Part shown: piece by piece, positions 1-8,182 of the stretch
Layout of the letters: the number at the start of each line of letters is the position of its first letter
How positions within the stretch are numbered: the first letter of the stretch is position 1
DNA from: Alkalispirillum mobile
GTDB lineage: Bacteria; Pseudomonadota; Gammaproteobacteria; Nitrococcales; Halorhodospiraceae
Direction: 5' to 3'
DNA: 64,000 nt
Assembly: GCF_003664325.1 (NCBI RefSeq)
Contig: NZ_RCDA01000003.1
Coordinates: forward strand, 124,001-188,000
The notes under the pieces: model-generated
What the model saw: the letters and a program-made list of their open reading frames with translations, nothing else
What the model was told of the DNA's origin: nothing
The model's database searches: none
Position numbers and translations under genes: made by a program

Positions 1-577
1 CATCCCAGTAGTGGTGGTCGCCGTGCTGCACCGCGTGGAACAGGGTGGGCAGGCAGGCTGAGGCGAGCAGGGCTGATACGTCCACCTCTCGACCGGCGAA
101 GATGCGCAGGCGCCCGGTTTCCACCTCGGTGGCGGCGACGAACAGCGGCGGTGCCTCCGGTGCGGCGAGCGCCTCCCAGTCCAGGCACTCCGTCAGCAGC
201 TCCCGCAGCGGATTGATGCCGGTGGGGTTGAACTGGTAGGGCGAGGCGACCCGGGTGACGGCCTGAAAGGCCCGGTAGTGAACGGACCAGTCCTGGTTCC
301 AGCCCTGGAGCAGGTAGTCCGCTGGCGAGGGCTGCACCGGGCTGCCCAGCGCGCTGATCCGGCGCCAAAGGTCCGCGAGCGTGCCGCGGGCGCCATCGGC
401 CCCGCCCCGGGCCCAACCGGAGGCCAGGGCGGCGGCGTTCATGGCCCCGGCGCTGGTGCCGCTGAGGCCGCCGGGCTGCACGCCGGCCTCCAGCAGACGG
501 TCGAGCACACCCCAGGTGAAGGCGCCGTGGGCACCGCCCCCCTGCAGCGCCAAGGCCAATGGCTGGTTCAGGGACAT
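1..577 (-). CDS. Patatin-like phospholipase (3' end outside window)
   Basis: Reading the minus strand from an ATG at 577 gives an open frame that runs off the left edge, so only about 192 N-terminal residues are seen. It starts MSLNQPLALALQGGGAHGAF, which carries the patatin oxyanion-hole loop (GGGAHG). About 25 residues later comes the nucleophile elbow G-T-S-A-G. Both are signatures of the patatin/RssA serine acyl hydrolases that act on phospholipids or acyl esters with a Ser-Asp dyad. The Asp lies beyond the edge. Substrate and location cannot be told. It is transcribed away from the HDOD gene that follows. Confidence 0.88.
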   Translation of the reverse strand, partial: MSLNQPLALALQGGGAHGAFTWGVLDRLLEAGVQPGGLSGTSAGAMNAAALASGWARGGADGARGTLADLWRRISALGSPVQPSPADYLLQGWNQDWSVHYRAFQAVTRVASPYQFNPTGINPLRELLTECLDWEALAAPEAPPLFVAATEVETGRLRIFAGREVDVSALLASACLPTLFHAVQHGDHHYWD

Positions 578-705
578 GATGGTCTGCTACCCCTCTGCCG
601 CGCTGGCCGGCCGCTCCACGGTCGGCTGTGATAGGCTTCTCGCAAGTGCTGCCGCTGTCACTCTGCAGTGTACCCGCACCGGATGCCAAGTGAGGAATGG
701 ACCCC

Positions 706-1947
706 ATGAGTCAGCCAATCCCGCCCGCCTTCCTGCGCAACCTCAAGCCCCTGGACATGCTGGACGCCGCCGACCTGGAGATGCTCGCTGAACAGGGGCG
801 GGTCGAGGCGGTGGCTGAGCGCAGCGTGATCTTCCGCAAGGACAGTGACGATCACTGGCTGCGCTATCTGCTGGCGGGGGAGGTGGTCCTCGCCCGGGCG
901 CCAGGGGAGGCGCGCACCCTGGTGGCCACCGGCCGGGAGGATGTGCCCGACGAGCCGCTGGCCTGGGAGCCGCCCTGGCCCTGCACCGCCGTGGCGCGCA
1001 CCGATGCCCGACTGCTGCTGTTGCCCCGCGAGACCGTGCAGGCCTGCGTGGATGCCGTTCGTCCCGCGGATTACGCGGTCGAGGACCTGAGCGAGGGGGG
1101 CGCGGTGGCCGACCGGGTGTTTGCCGAGGTGGCCCAGGATCTGCTGCACGACCGGCTGGAGTTGCCCACGATGCCCGATCTGGCTATCCGGGTGCGGGAG
1201 GCGATCGCCGACCCGGATGCGGACAGCACCGCCGTGGCACGTATCCTCCAGGCCGACCCGGTGGTGGTCACCCGGCTCATCAAGGTGGCCAATAGCGCCA
1301 TGTTCTCCTCCCGCAGCGGCGTGGACACCTTGACCGGCGCGATCGTGCGGCTGGGCCTGGAGAACGTCCGGCATATCGTCATCGCGGTCACCCTGCGCGA
1401 GGTGTTCCGTGCCCGCCACCCGCTGCTGCAGGCACGCATGGCGCAGCTCTGGGAGCACAGCGCGCGGGTGGCGGCGGTGGCGGCGTTGCTGGGCGGACAC
1501 CTCCCCCGTTTCGTCCCCGAGCGGGCGTTGCTCGGCGGTCTGCTCCACAGCATTGGCGGCATCCCGCTGCTCACTCACCTGGACCGGCTCGACGGCGGGG
1601 CGATCGACGAGGCCCAGGTGGAGGCCCTGCTACACGAGTACGCCGGCCAGCTCGGCGGGATGATCCTGCGTAACTGGAACTTCCCGGAAGCTATCTGTGA
1701 GGTGCCCGCTGTTGTCTGGTCCGGCCAGGGTGGGCACGCCGGCAATGCGGGGGCCGGTTACCCGGCGCTGATCCTGGTGGCCGACGCGTTGGCCCGCGCC
1801 CTGGAAGAGCAGGCGGCGTGGGACGCCGTGGCCGGCGGCCCGGCCTGGGTCGAGTTGGGCATGGATCGGCTGCTGGCCACCAACCCGGCACTGCTGGACG
1901 AGGCGCGCGAGGAGATTGAGCGGCTGAAGGGCGTGCTGGGGGGCTGA
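706..1947 (+). CDS. cNMP-binding-like / HDOD domain signalling protein
   Basis: About 413 residues. Residues 1-125 look like a cyclic-nucleotide-binding beta-roll (hydrophobic strands, a GEVVLAR turn, a late LLLLPRETV strand) without a clear phosphate-binding cassette. From about 145 an HDOD domain follows: LPTMPDLAIRVREAI, DPVVVTRLIKVANSAMF, then VRLGLENVR. HDOD proteins are non-enzymatic HD-fold scaffolds in signalling. The ATG at 706 is preferred because an AGGA element lies 9 bases upstream; the in-frame ATG at 697 abuts that element. A second HDOD protein lies at 5.2-6.0 kb. The specific role is unknown. Confidence 0.8.
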   Translation: MSQPIPPAFLRNLKPLDMLDAADLEMLAEQGRVEAVAERSVIFRKDSDDHWLRYLLAGEVVLARAPGEARTLVATGREDVPDEPLAWEPPWPCTAVARTDARLLLLPRETVQACVDAVRPADYAVEDLSEGGAVADRVFAEVAQDLLHDRLELPTMPDLAIRVREAIADPDADSTAVARILQADPVVVTRLIKVANSAMFSSRSGVDTLTGAIVRLGLENVRHIVIAVTLREVFRARHPLLQARMAQLWEHSARVAAVAALLGGHLPRFVPERALLGGLLHSIGGIPLLTHLDRLDGGAIDEAQVEALLHEYAGQLGGMILRNWNFPEAICEVPAVVWSGQGGHAGNAGAGYPALILVADALARALEEQAAWDAVAGGPAWVELGMDRLLATNPALLDEAREEIERLKGVLGG

Positions 1948-1951
1948 TGCC

Positions 1952-3688
1952 TCAGCTCCCCGCTTCCACATCTTCGAGTGCCTGCGCCCGCAGCTCCCGG
2001 CGCAGCACCTTGCCCACCGTGCTCGTGGGCAGGCTTTCGCGAAAAAAGACCCGACGCGGGAGCTTGTAGCGGGTCAGCCGCTGGTTGAGGAAGTCGCGCA
2101 GGGTGGTCTCGTCCGGCGCCTCGCCCGCCGGGTCGCAGACCACATACGCCACTACCTGCTCGCCGCCGGCCTCACCGTCCGCCGGCGCGCCGACCACGGC
2201 CGCCATCAGCACCGCCGGGTGCTCCAGCAGGGCCTCTTCCACCTCCTGCGGGAAGACGTTGAAGCCGCCCACGTCGATCATGTCCTTCTTGCGGTCCACA
2301 ATGCGCAGGTAGCCCTGTTGGTCCATGACGCCGATATCCCCGGTGTGGAACCACCCGCCACGCAGGGCGTGCTCGCTCTCCCGCGGTTGATGCCAGTAGC
2401 CGTCGAAGACCTGGGGGCCGCGCACCACCACCTCGCCCCGCTCGCCGGGGGGTACGGGCTGGTCGGCATCGTCCACGATGCGCACGTCCGTGCCGGGCAC
2501 CGGCAGGCCCACAGTGCCCAGGCGCGACTCACCCGCTGGGGGGTTCACGGCGACCACGGGGGCCGTCTCGGTGAGTCCATAGCCCTCCAGCACCCGGCTG
2601 TGGGTGGTGGTCTGCCAGTCCTCCGCCACCCGCCGGCTCAGGGCGGTCCCGCCGGCGATGGTCAGGTCCAGCCGCGGCGGCGGCGTCTCCCGGAACCAGT
2701 CGGCCTGGCACAGCCCGTGGAGCAGCAGGTTCACCCCGGAAAACTTGGTCACCGGGAAGCGGGCGAACGCCTTGCGGAGCCTGTCCACCGGGCGGGGCGA
2801 GGGGCAGAGCACGTTGTGGCTGCCCTGGCGGTGGAAGAACAGCAGGTTAAAGGTGAAGGCGAAGATGTGGTAGAGCGGCAGCGCGGTGAGTACGGTATCC
2901 TCCCGTCCGCGCAGGGCCGGGCCCGCCACCGCCTCCACCTGGGCGATGTTGGCCAGCAGGTGCCTGTGGCGCAGCACCGCCCCCTTGGCGCGGCCGGTGG
3001 TGCCGCCGGTGTACTGCAGGAGCGCGATATCGTCAGTGGCCGGCGTGGGTGGCGTAAACCGCCCGAGCCGGGTGGTTCCGGCGTCCAGCGCACGGCGCAG
3101 CGCCACGGTGTCGGCCGGCGCGGCCGGGCACTCACCGCGCCAGCGCAGCGCGCCCTGGATCAGCCATCGTACGGGGGGCGGGAAAAAGTCGGCCACCGAG
3201 GCGACCACCACCTGCTCGACGCGGGTATCCGGCAAGGCCTGGGGCAGCTTGTCCGCGAATAGGTCGACGATGACCAGTACGCGCGCACCGCTGTCCTGCA
3301 GCTGATGCCGCATCTCGTGGGCCGTGTAGAGGGGGTTCATATTGACCAGCGGCGTGCCGGCCTTCAGGGCGCCAAAGGCGCAGACCGGGAAGGCCAGGCA
3401 GTTCGGCATCTGCAGTGCCACCGGGTCCCCCGGCTGCAGGCCGGCCTCGCCCAGCAGCCAGGCCATGAAGGCCTCGGACAGCCGGTCAGTGGTGTCGTAG
3501 TCCAGGCTGGCGTTCAGTCCGTTGTCCAGGCAGGTGGTGAAGGCGGTGTATTCAGCGTGGCGGTGGCTGCTCTGGCGCAACATCTCCGCCAGGCTGCTCT
3601 CCGGCAGCGGCTGGAAGGCCGGATCGACGCCCTCACCGTAGGCGGCTTGCCAGGGCTGTCGGTCATAGAATGACTGCGCTGTTGGCAC
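1952..3688 (-). CDS. AMP-dependent long-chain acyl-CoA ligase (FadD-like)
   Basis: An ANL-superfamily adenylate-forming enzyme that activates a carboxylic acid to its acyl-CoA with ATP. It has the P-loop-like signature LQYTGGTTGRAKGAVLRH, the A5 block EGYGLTETAP, the A7 block GWFHTGDIGVMD, the hinge VDRKKDMIDVGGFNVFPQEVE (split here as VDRKKDMID and GGFNVFP) and the C-terminal catalytic Lys in TSTVGKVLRREL. Length and motifs fit long-chain fatty acyl-CoA synthetase, but other acids are possible. The frame extends upstream to an ATG at 3796. The GTG at 3688 (VPTAQSFYDRQPW) matches the usual family N-terminus better; neither start has a strong ribosome-binding site. It is divergent from pabB. 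Confidence 0.85.
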   Translation of the reverse strand: MPTAQSFYDRQPWQAAYGEGVDPAFQPLPESSLAEMLRQSSHRHAEYTAFTTCLDNGLNASLDYDTTDRLSEAFMAWLLGEAGLQPGDPVALQMPNCLAFPVCAFGALKAGTPLVNMNPLYTAHEMRHQLQDSGARVLVIVDLFADKLPQALPDTRVEQVVVASVADFFPPPVRWLIQGALRWRGECPAAPADTVALRRALDAGTTRLGRFTPPTPATDDIALLQYTGGTTGRAKGAVLRHRHLLANIAQVEAVAGPALRGREDTVLTALPLYHIFAFTFNLLFFHRQGSHNVLCPSPRPVDRLRKAFARFPVTKFSGVNLLLHGLCQADWFRETPPPRLDLTIAGGTALSRRVAEDWQTTTHSRVLEGYGLTETAPVVAVNPPAGESRLGTVGLPVPGTDVRIVDDADQPVPPGERGEVVVRGPQVFDGYWHQPRESEHALRGGWFHTGDIGVMDQQGYLRIVDRKKDMIDVGGFNVFPQEVEEALLEHPAVLMAAVVGAPADGEAGGEQVVAYVVCDPAGEAPDETTLRDFLNQRLTRYKLPRRVFFRESLPTSTVGKVLRRELRAQALEDVEAGS

Positions 3689-3810
3689 GGTGCTGGCGAT
3701 CCCCGGAGGCCGACGGTCCGTGCGCCCGGAATGCCGCTTCCGTCGTGCAGCATCACGGTGGACCGGAGACATTGGTGCTTTACTTTTCAGGAGCATAGCA
3801 GGACACGCCC

Positions 3811-5163
3811 ATGCCCGCGTATTACCCGATGCCCTATCTGGCCGATGGCACCCGCCTGTTGCGGGCGGTGGGCCATGAGCCCTGGTGCCAGTGGTTGGAC
3901 AGCGGGTGGCCCGCCGCTTCCGGTGGCCGGTACGACATCCTGGTGATGCGGCCGCGGACCACGCTGGAGTCCGAAGGGGGCACCACCCGGATCACGACAG
4001 GGGGGCGCACGGCCGCCAGTGAGGATGACCCGCTGGCCCTGCTGCAGCAGCAGCTGGATGCCCGGCGCGAGGCGGTCGGGGCCTCCCGCTGGCCCTTTGC
4101 CGGCGGTGCGGTGGGCTACTTCAGCTACGACCTGGGCCGTCGGCTGCACGGCCTGCCGGTGCGCGCCGGGGCGGGCCCGGAGATGCGGGTCGGGCTTTAC
4201 GACTGGGCGCTGGTCACCGATCACCACCAGCGGTTGAGTGCGGTGCTCGGCGAGATCGACCCGCAAACACTGCTCTGGCTGCGCGAGCGCCTGTTCGCCT
4301 GCCAGGGCACGGCCCTGCCTGCCTTTCGCCTGAGCGGAGGGATTACCCGGGTGCCCGACGCCGAGGCCTACGGCCAGGCGTTCCGCCGGGTGCAGCACTA
4401 CCTGCACGCCGGTGACTGCTACCAGGTGAACCTGGCCCGCCGTCTCAGTGCGCCTTTCCGGGGGGATCCGCTGGGGGCCTGGCTGCGGATGCGTGAGCGC
4501 GCGCCCGGCCCGTTCGGGGCGTGGCAGAGCTTTCCCGGCCAGCAGGTGCTCAGCATCTCACCGGAGCGCTTTCTGCGGCTGGAAGACGGCGAAGTGGACA
4601 CCCGGCCCATCAAGGGCACGCGCCGGCGCGGCGGGTCGCCCCAGCTGGACCGGCGGCTGGCCGAGGCCCTGCAGCAAAGCGCCAAGGACCGGGCCGAGAA
4701 CGTGATGATCGTGGACCTGCTGCGCAACGACATCGGCCAGGTGTGCGAAACCGGGTCGGTCCGGGTGCCGTTGCTCTGCCGGCTGGAGACCTATCCCGCC
4801 GTGCACCACCTGGTCAGCTACGTGACCGGGCGGCTCGCCCGCGGGCGCACCGCCACCGACCTGCTGCGTGCGTGCCTGCCCGGGGGGTCCATCACCGGGG
4901 CGCCCAAGCGCCGGGCCATGGAGATTATCGACGAGCTGGAGCCGGGGCCGCGCGGGGTGTATTGCGGCGCCATCGGCTACATCGGCTGGGATGGCAACAT
5001 GGACACCAATATCGCCATCCGGACGGCCGTCTGCGATAACGGTGAAATCCGCTACTGGGCCGGCGGGGGCGTGGTGGTCGACTCGCAGGAGGAGGCGGAG
5101 CTGCGGGAGACGGTGGACAAGGCCCTGCCGTTTCTGGCGCTGACCGACGGGGACTGCCCCTAG
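3811..5163 (+). CDS. pabB: Aminodeoxychorismate synthase component I
   Basis: Chorismate-utilising enzyme that aminates chorismate to 4-amino-4-deoxychorismate for p-aminobenzoate and folate synthesis. About 450 residues, normal for PabB. The N-terminal half includes GGAVGYFSYDLGR. The C-terminal chorismate-binding domain has the PIKGTRRRG motif, whose Lys forms the covalent intermediate and separates PabB from TrpE. It also has the RAENVMIVDLLRNDIG, PGGSITGAPK and YCGAIGYIGWDG blocks. No glutamine amidotransferase partner (pabA) is adjacent. It stands alone between the acyl-CoA ligase and an HDOD gene; a pabC is not visible here. Confidence 0.93.
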   Translation: MPAYYPMPYLADGTRLLRAVGHEPWCQWLDSGWPAASGGRYDILVMRPRTTLESEGGTTRITTGGRTAASEDDPLALLQQQLDARREAVGASRWPFAGGAVGYFSYDLGRRLHGLPVRAGAGPEMRVGLYDWALVTDHHQRLSAVLGEIDPQTLLWLRERLFACQGTALPAFRLSGGITRVPDAEAYGQAFRRVQHYLHAGDCYQVNLARRLSAPFRGDPLGAWLRMRERAPGPFGAWQSFPGQQVLSISPERFLRLEDGEVDTRPIKGTRRRGGSPQLDRRLAEALQQSAKDRAENVMIVDLLRNDIGQVCETGSVRVPLLCRLETYPAVHHLVSYVTGRLARGRTATDLLRACLPGGSITGAPKRRAMEIIDELEPGPRGVYCGAIGYIGWDGNMDTNIAIRTAVCDNGEIRYWAGGGVVVDSQEEAELRETVDKALPFLALTDGDCP

Positions 5164-5166
5164 TCG

Positions 5167-5994
5167 TCAGGCCAGCAACTCGGCGAAGCTGGCCAGTTGC
5201 TCCGTTTCGCGTCGGCAATGCTGGGCCTCGCGGGTTAGCAATGAGGGGTCCAGTTGTTGGTAGAGCGGGTGGTCCTCCGCCAGCTCAAAGCCGGCCTCGT
5301 GCCACTCGGCGGCGTGGCGCACCAGCTGGACCAGCTCGGCGTGCTCCCCGCGGTAGTGAGCGGAGTGGAAGTGGGCGGCCGCGGTTATCACCGGTGCCGG
5401 CAATTCCCAGGCCTTGAGGAGCATGCCGCCGGCCTCACCGTGGTCGCAGCCCAACTCCGCGCGGGTGAGCGCGAGTAAGGACCCCTCTGGCTGGCGGCCA
5501 TGCTCGGTAAGGATGCGGTGCATGGTCTCGGGGAAGAAATGCACCAGCAGCAACAGGCCGATGTTGTGCAGCAGCCCCGAGATGTAGGCCGCCTCGCCCG
5601 CCTCCTCCGGCGCCAGCCAGGGGGCCAGCCGGGAGGCGGTGTAGCTGGTGGCGATCGCGTCGTGCCAGTAGCGCGGGGCGCTGAAGGCCGGGCAACGGCT
5701 CGGGTCGAACAGTTTGTTGAGCAGCACCGAGGCGGCCAGCACCCGCACCCGAACCAGCCCCAGCCTCATGATGGCGTGCTCGATGGAATAGAGAGGCTGC
5801 TGGCTGGCGAAAAAGGCGGAGTTGGCCATGGCGACCACCCGTGCTGACAGCCCCGGCTCCCGTGCCAGCTTGTCAGACACCTCGCGGATATCCGGTTCGC
5901 TGCGGTTGGCGGCGAGCAGGATGTCGTGCGCCACGTAGGGCAGCGGCGGCAGCGTGTCCTGGCCCTGTAATGTGTCCAGCGCGGACTTGCTCAT
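5167..5994 (-). CDS. HDOD domain protein
   Basis: About 275 residues from the ATG at 5994 (MSKSALDTLQG), which has an AAAGAGA element upstream. The frame stays open to 6114 but that extension is not protein-like. The whole protein is one HDOD domain: LPPLPYVAHDILLAAN, LAREPGLSARVVAMANSAFF, IMRLGLVRVRVLA, YISGLLHNIG. The HD metal ligands of true phosphohydrolases are not intact, as expected of the family. Such proteins act in signalling, for example linking c-di-GMP or chemotaxis networks, but the partner is unknown. It is convergent with pabB, ending 3 bases from it. Confidence 0.85.
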   Translation of the reverse strand: MSKSALDTLQGQDTLPPLPYVAHDILLAANRSEPDIREVSDKLAREPGLSARVVAMANSAFFASQQPLYSIEHAIMRLGLVRVRVLAASVLLNKLFDPSRCPAFSAPRYWHDAIATSYTASRLAPWLAPEEAGEAAYISGLLHNIGLLLLVHFFPETMHRILTEHGRQPEGSLLALTRAELGCDHGEAGGMLLKAWELPAPVITAAAHFHSAHYRGEHAELVQLVRHAAEWHEAGFELAEDHPLYQQLDPSLLTREAQHCRRETEQLASFAELLA

Positions 5995-6190
5995 GCGGGG
6001 GCATCTCTTTCGGGTGGTCGGCTCATGCTGCGGTCCGGCATGCCGGCTTGACAGCCTCGGCCCTGCACAATACTGTGAAATCCATAAGTCTATGGTGCGG
6101 CGCGGCAATGGCATTGGTGAGCTCCCCCGCCGCTTCGGGTCAGTATACCGTAGTTACCCACCCGCATGATCCCGTCCGGAGTAATCCAGC

Positions 6191-6733
6191 ATGAGTGAAA
6201 CCCGCGTCATCAAGAAGTACCCCAACCGCCGTCTCTACGATACCGCCATCAGCAGTTACATCACCCTGGCGGACGTCAAGGGGCTGGTGCTTGATGGTGT
6301 GGATTTCCAGGTGGTTGACGCCAAGACCCGGCAGAACATCACCCGCAGCATCCTGCTGCAGATCATCTCCGAAGAGGAGGAGGGCGGCGAGCCCATTTTC
6401 AGCAGCGAACTGCTGGCCCAGCTGATCCGCGCCTACGGTGGCAACATGCAGAACGTGCTGACCAGCTACCTCGAGAAAAGCCTTGAGCTGTGGTTCGACC
6501 AGCAGCGCATGCTCCAGGAGCGCACCCGGACATTCATGGACCACAGCCCCATGAATGTGCTCACCCAGTTCGCCGAGCGCAATCTGTCCATGTGGCAGGC
6601 CATGAGCGGGCTGGAGCCGCACGGGCCGGGTGAGGGGGATGAGCAGGAAGCGCCGCAGCAGGGCAAGGGCAAGAGCGGGCCGGAAGGCGACAAGAACAAG
6701 CCCGGCGGTCAGTCCGGCCGCCGCAAGAGCTGA
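6191..6733 (+). CDS. phaR: Polyhydroxyalkanoate synthesis repressor PhaR
   Basis: About 180 residues. It begins with the highly conserved PHB/PHA DNA-binding domain (VIKKYPNRRLYDTAISSYIT, then LADVKGLVLDG and FQVVDAKTRQNITRSILLQI). A PHB-accumulation domain follows, then a charged low-complexity tail rich in Gly, Lys and Glu. PhaR represses phasin and PHA genes and is released by binding nascent PHA granules. It lies just upstream of phaB and in the same neighbourhood as phaE-phaC. Candidate PhaR operators at 6819-6835 and 7788-7804 support local control. The start has GGAGT about 9 bases upstream. Confidence 0.93.
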   Translation: MSETRVIKKYPNRRLYDTAISSYITLADVKGLVLDGVDFQVVDAKTRQNITRSILLQIISEEEEGGEPIFSSELLAQLIRAYGGNMQNVLTSYLEKSLELWFDQQRMLQERTRTFMDHSPMNVLTQFAERNLSMWQAMSGLEPHGPGEGDEQEAPQQGKGKSGPEGDKNKPGGQSGRRKS

Positions 6734-6774
6734 GGCGCCCGTCACAATAACGACCTGAATACCCGATCACCTGG

Positions 6775-6803
6775 TTGACACCCGGGGGATTCCCCCATAG
6801 TAT
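6775..6803 (+). promoter_or_regulatory. Sigma70-type promoter of phaB
   Basis: TTGACA at 6775-6780 is separated by exactly 17 bases from TAGTAT at 6798-6803. This is a near-consensus promoter about 120 bases ahead of phaB. The spacer holds a perfect GGGGGATTCCCCC inverted repeat (6784-6796), which could be an operator or a weak hairpin ending phaR transcripts. Confidence 0.75.
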
Positions 6804-6818
6804 CGCCTCACATTAGCG

Positions 6819-6835
6819 ATTGTGCGCCGCAACAC
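6819..6835 (+). promoter_or_regulatory. Candidate PhaR operator upstream of phaB
   Basis: ATTGTGCGCCGCAACAC is an imperfect inverted repeat with a TGC-N3-GCA core, 15 bases downstream of the -10 box. It matches the palindrome at 7788-7804 at 12 of 17 positions, with no gap. PhaR proteins are known to bind TGC/GCA-rich repeats. Assignment to PhaR is inference from position and core. Confidence 0.45.
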
Positions 6836-6921
6836 CGAGGCCTTGTCCTTTCCGGTCACACCGCTTTCGGGTGGGTTTGAGCGCGCCCACCCCCATTTTC
6901 TGATCTAAGAGGGGAACTGTC

Positions 6922-7668
6922 ATGGCAGAGCGCGTGGCACTTGTAACTGGCGGAAACGGCGGTATCGGCACCGAGATCTGTCGGCAACTGGGTCAGTCCG
7001 GTTACCGGGTCATCACCACCTGCCTGGACGCCGAGAAGGAGAACCTGGCCGGCTGGCAGGCGGAACTGAGCGCCGAGGGCGTGGACGCGGCGTACGTGGA
7101 GTGCGACGTGGCGGACTTCGCCAGCTGCGAGCGTATGGCGCGCCAGGTGGAAGAGGCCCACGGTCCGGTGGACGTGCTGGTCAACGTGGCCGGCATCACC
7201 AAGGACACCTTCCTCCACAAGATGGATGCCGAGGCCTGGAACGCGGTCATCAACGTCAACCTGAACAGCGTGTTCAACGTGACCCGGCAGTTCGTCGCCG
7301 GCATGCGCGAGCGCGGGTTCGGCCGCGTGATCAACATCTCCTCGGTGAATGGCCAGACCGGCCAGTTCGGCCAGGCCAACTACTCGGCGGCCAAGGCCGG
7401 CATGCACGGCTTCACCATGGCCCTGGCCAAGGAAGGGGCGCGCAAAGGTGTCACCGTCAACACGGTGTCCCCCGGTTACATCGCCACTTCCATGACGGCG
7501 GCCATGCCCGATGACGTGCGCGAGGCGATCGTCGGCCAGGTGCCCGCCGGCCGCATGGGTGAGCCCGGTGAGATTGCCCGGGTGGTGCGTTTCCTGGCCG
7601 CGGATGACTCCGGTTACATCACCGGTGCGAATATCCCGGTGAACGGCGGATTGTTCTGCAGCTTCTGA
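6922..7668 (+). CDS. phaB: Acetoacetyl-CoA reductase
   Basis: NADPH-dependent short-chain dehydrogenase that reduces acetoacetyl-CoA to (R)-3-hydroxybutyryl-CoA, the monomer for the PHA synthase. About 248 residues. It has the Rossmann motif VTGGNGGIG at residues 8-16, NVAGIT, the catalytic Ser in INISSVNGQ, and YSAAKAG with the active-site Tyr-Lys pair. The FGQANYSAAKAGMHGFTMAL stretch and the C-terminal ITGANIPVNGGLFCSF are typical of PhaB. GAGGGG lies 7 bases before the ATG. It sits between phaR and the non-coding pha interval. No phaA thiolase is in the window. Confidence 0.93.
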   Translation: MAERVALVTGGNGGIGTEICRQLGQSGYRVITTCLDAEKENLAGWQAELSAEGVDAAYVECDVADFASCERMARQVEEAHGPVDVLVNVAGITKDTFLHKMDAEAWNAVINVNLNSVFNVTRQFVAGMRERGFGRVINISSVNGQTGQFGQANYSAAKAGMHGFTMALAKEGARKGVTVNTVSPGYIATSMTAAMPDDVREAIVGQVPAGRMGEPGEIARVVRFLAADDSGYITGANIPVNGGLFCSF

Positions 7669-7684
7669 TTCTGATCGCGTAGGG

Positions 7685-7718
7685 CGCAGGGCACCGCCGC
7701 ATCAGGTCGTGCCCTGCG
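7685..7718 (+). terminator. Hairpin after phaB (no T-run)
   Basis: A perfect 10-base inverted repeat, CGCAGGGCAC (7685-7694) and GTGCCCTGCG (7709-7718), starts 17 bases after the phaB stop. No T-tract follows. It may stabilise the mRNA 3' end or help factor-dependent termination. Confidence 0.5.
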
Positions 7719-7760
7719 GAACCTCGATCAGCGGGATCGGTCAAACCAATTGACCTGGCG

Positions 7761-7789
7761 TTGACAAACTGAATGGCTGGTCATAGAAT
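7761..7789 (+). promoter_or_regulatory. Strong sigma70 promoter inside the pha intergenic region
   Basis: TTGACA at 7761-7766, 17-base spacer, TAGAAT at 7784-7789. No protein gene follows on this strand before the terminator at 8008, so the promoter most likely drives a non-coding RNA. A perfect palindrome overlaps the -10 box and the likely start site. Confidence 0.72.
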
Positions 7790-7804
7790 GTTGCACAGCA
7801 ACAT
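7788..7804 (+). promoter_or_regulatory. Candidate PhaR operator overlapping the -10 box
   Basis: ATGTTGCACAGCAACAT is a perfect 7+3+7 palindrome. It covers the last -10 bases and the expected transcription start, a classic repressor position. The TTGC-N3-GCAA core fits the TGC/GCA-rich sites described for PhaR. The same core occurs upstream of phaB. A 5' hairpin of the transcript is an alternative reading. Confidence 0.5.
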
Positions 7805-8008
7805 CGGACAGGCAAAAAATTAGGGAGCGGTGGCGGCTCCCCGGCGGTAAGTAGGCGCTGTTATGGCCCGTTCGATGACAGGCGGCTTGTTGTAACGCCT
7901 TGGCAAGGACTGCTTTTTATAGTTGTTAGTCGGTCTCCTCCTGGCGGCGCGTATCCTAGGTAAACGTCGCCTTCCTCTTGCCCCCTCTCTCATGAGGGGG
8001 TTTTTTTT
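7797..8008 (+). ncRNA. Candidate sRNA of the pha locus, about 210 nt
   Basis: The interval 7669-8182 has no convincing protein gene. A near-consensus promoter predicts a start near 7797, and an intrinsic terminator ends at 8008. The transcript would contain two A-N-GGA elements (AGGGA near 7825, AAGGA near 7905), a GGAGC/GCTCC-type hairpin near 7824-7838, and one 10-codon frame at 7863-7895 preceded by AAGTAGG. I do not recognise it as 6S, tmRNA, RNase P or another known RNA. A leader peptide or a very small protein cannot be excluded. Confidence 0.5.
7981..8008 (+). terminator. Intrinsic terminator of the pha-locus transcript
   Basis: CCCCCTC (7981-7987), a 6-base loop, GAGGGGG (7994-8000), then eight T (8001-8008). 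This is a textbook Rho-independent terminator on the plus strand. It has no protein gene immediately upstream. Confidence 0.85.
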
Positions 8009-8182
8009 GTCCTGCTTTTACGCCGACTGGGTCGCTCTGCGGCAATTTGTCCCAACGGCGTAATGTGGGCCATTGTAGTTAGGTCGACAGACATGGCAAG
8101 CACTTTCGTTGACGCGCCGCATCATGAGTGCTCCGTCATAAGGGACTGTCCTGCCGAAATTTTCCCCATCCTGACGCTTGGT

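Noticed and set aside
7863-7895. 10-codon frame in the pha non-coding interval, preceded by AAGTAGG
   Set aside because: Too short to claim as a gene without conservation; noted in the sRNA entry as a possible leader peptide.
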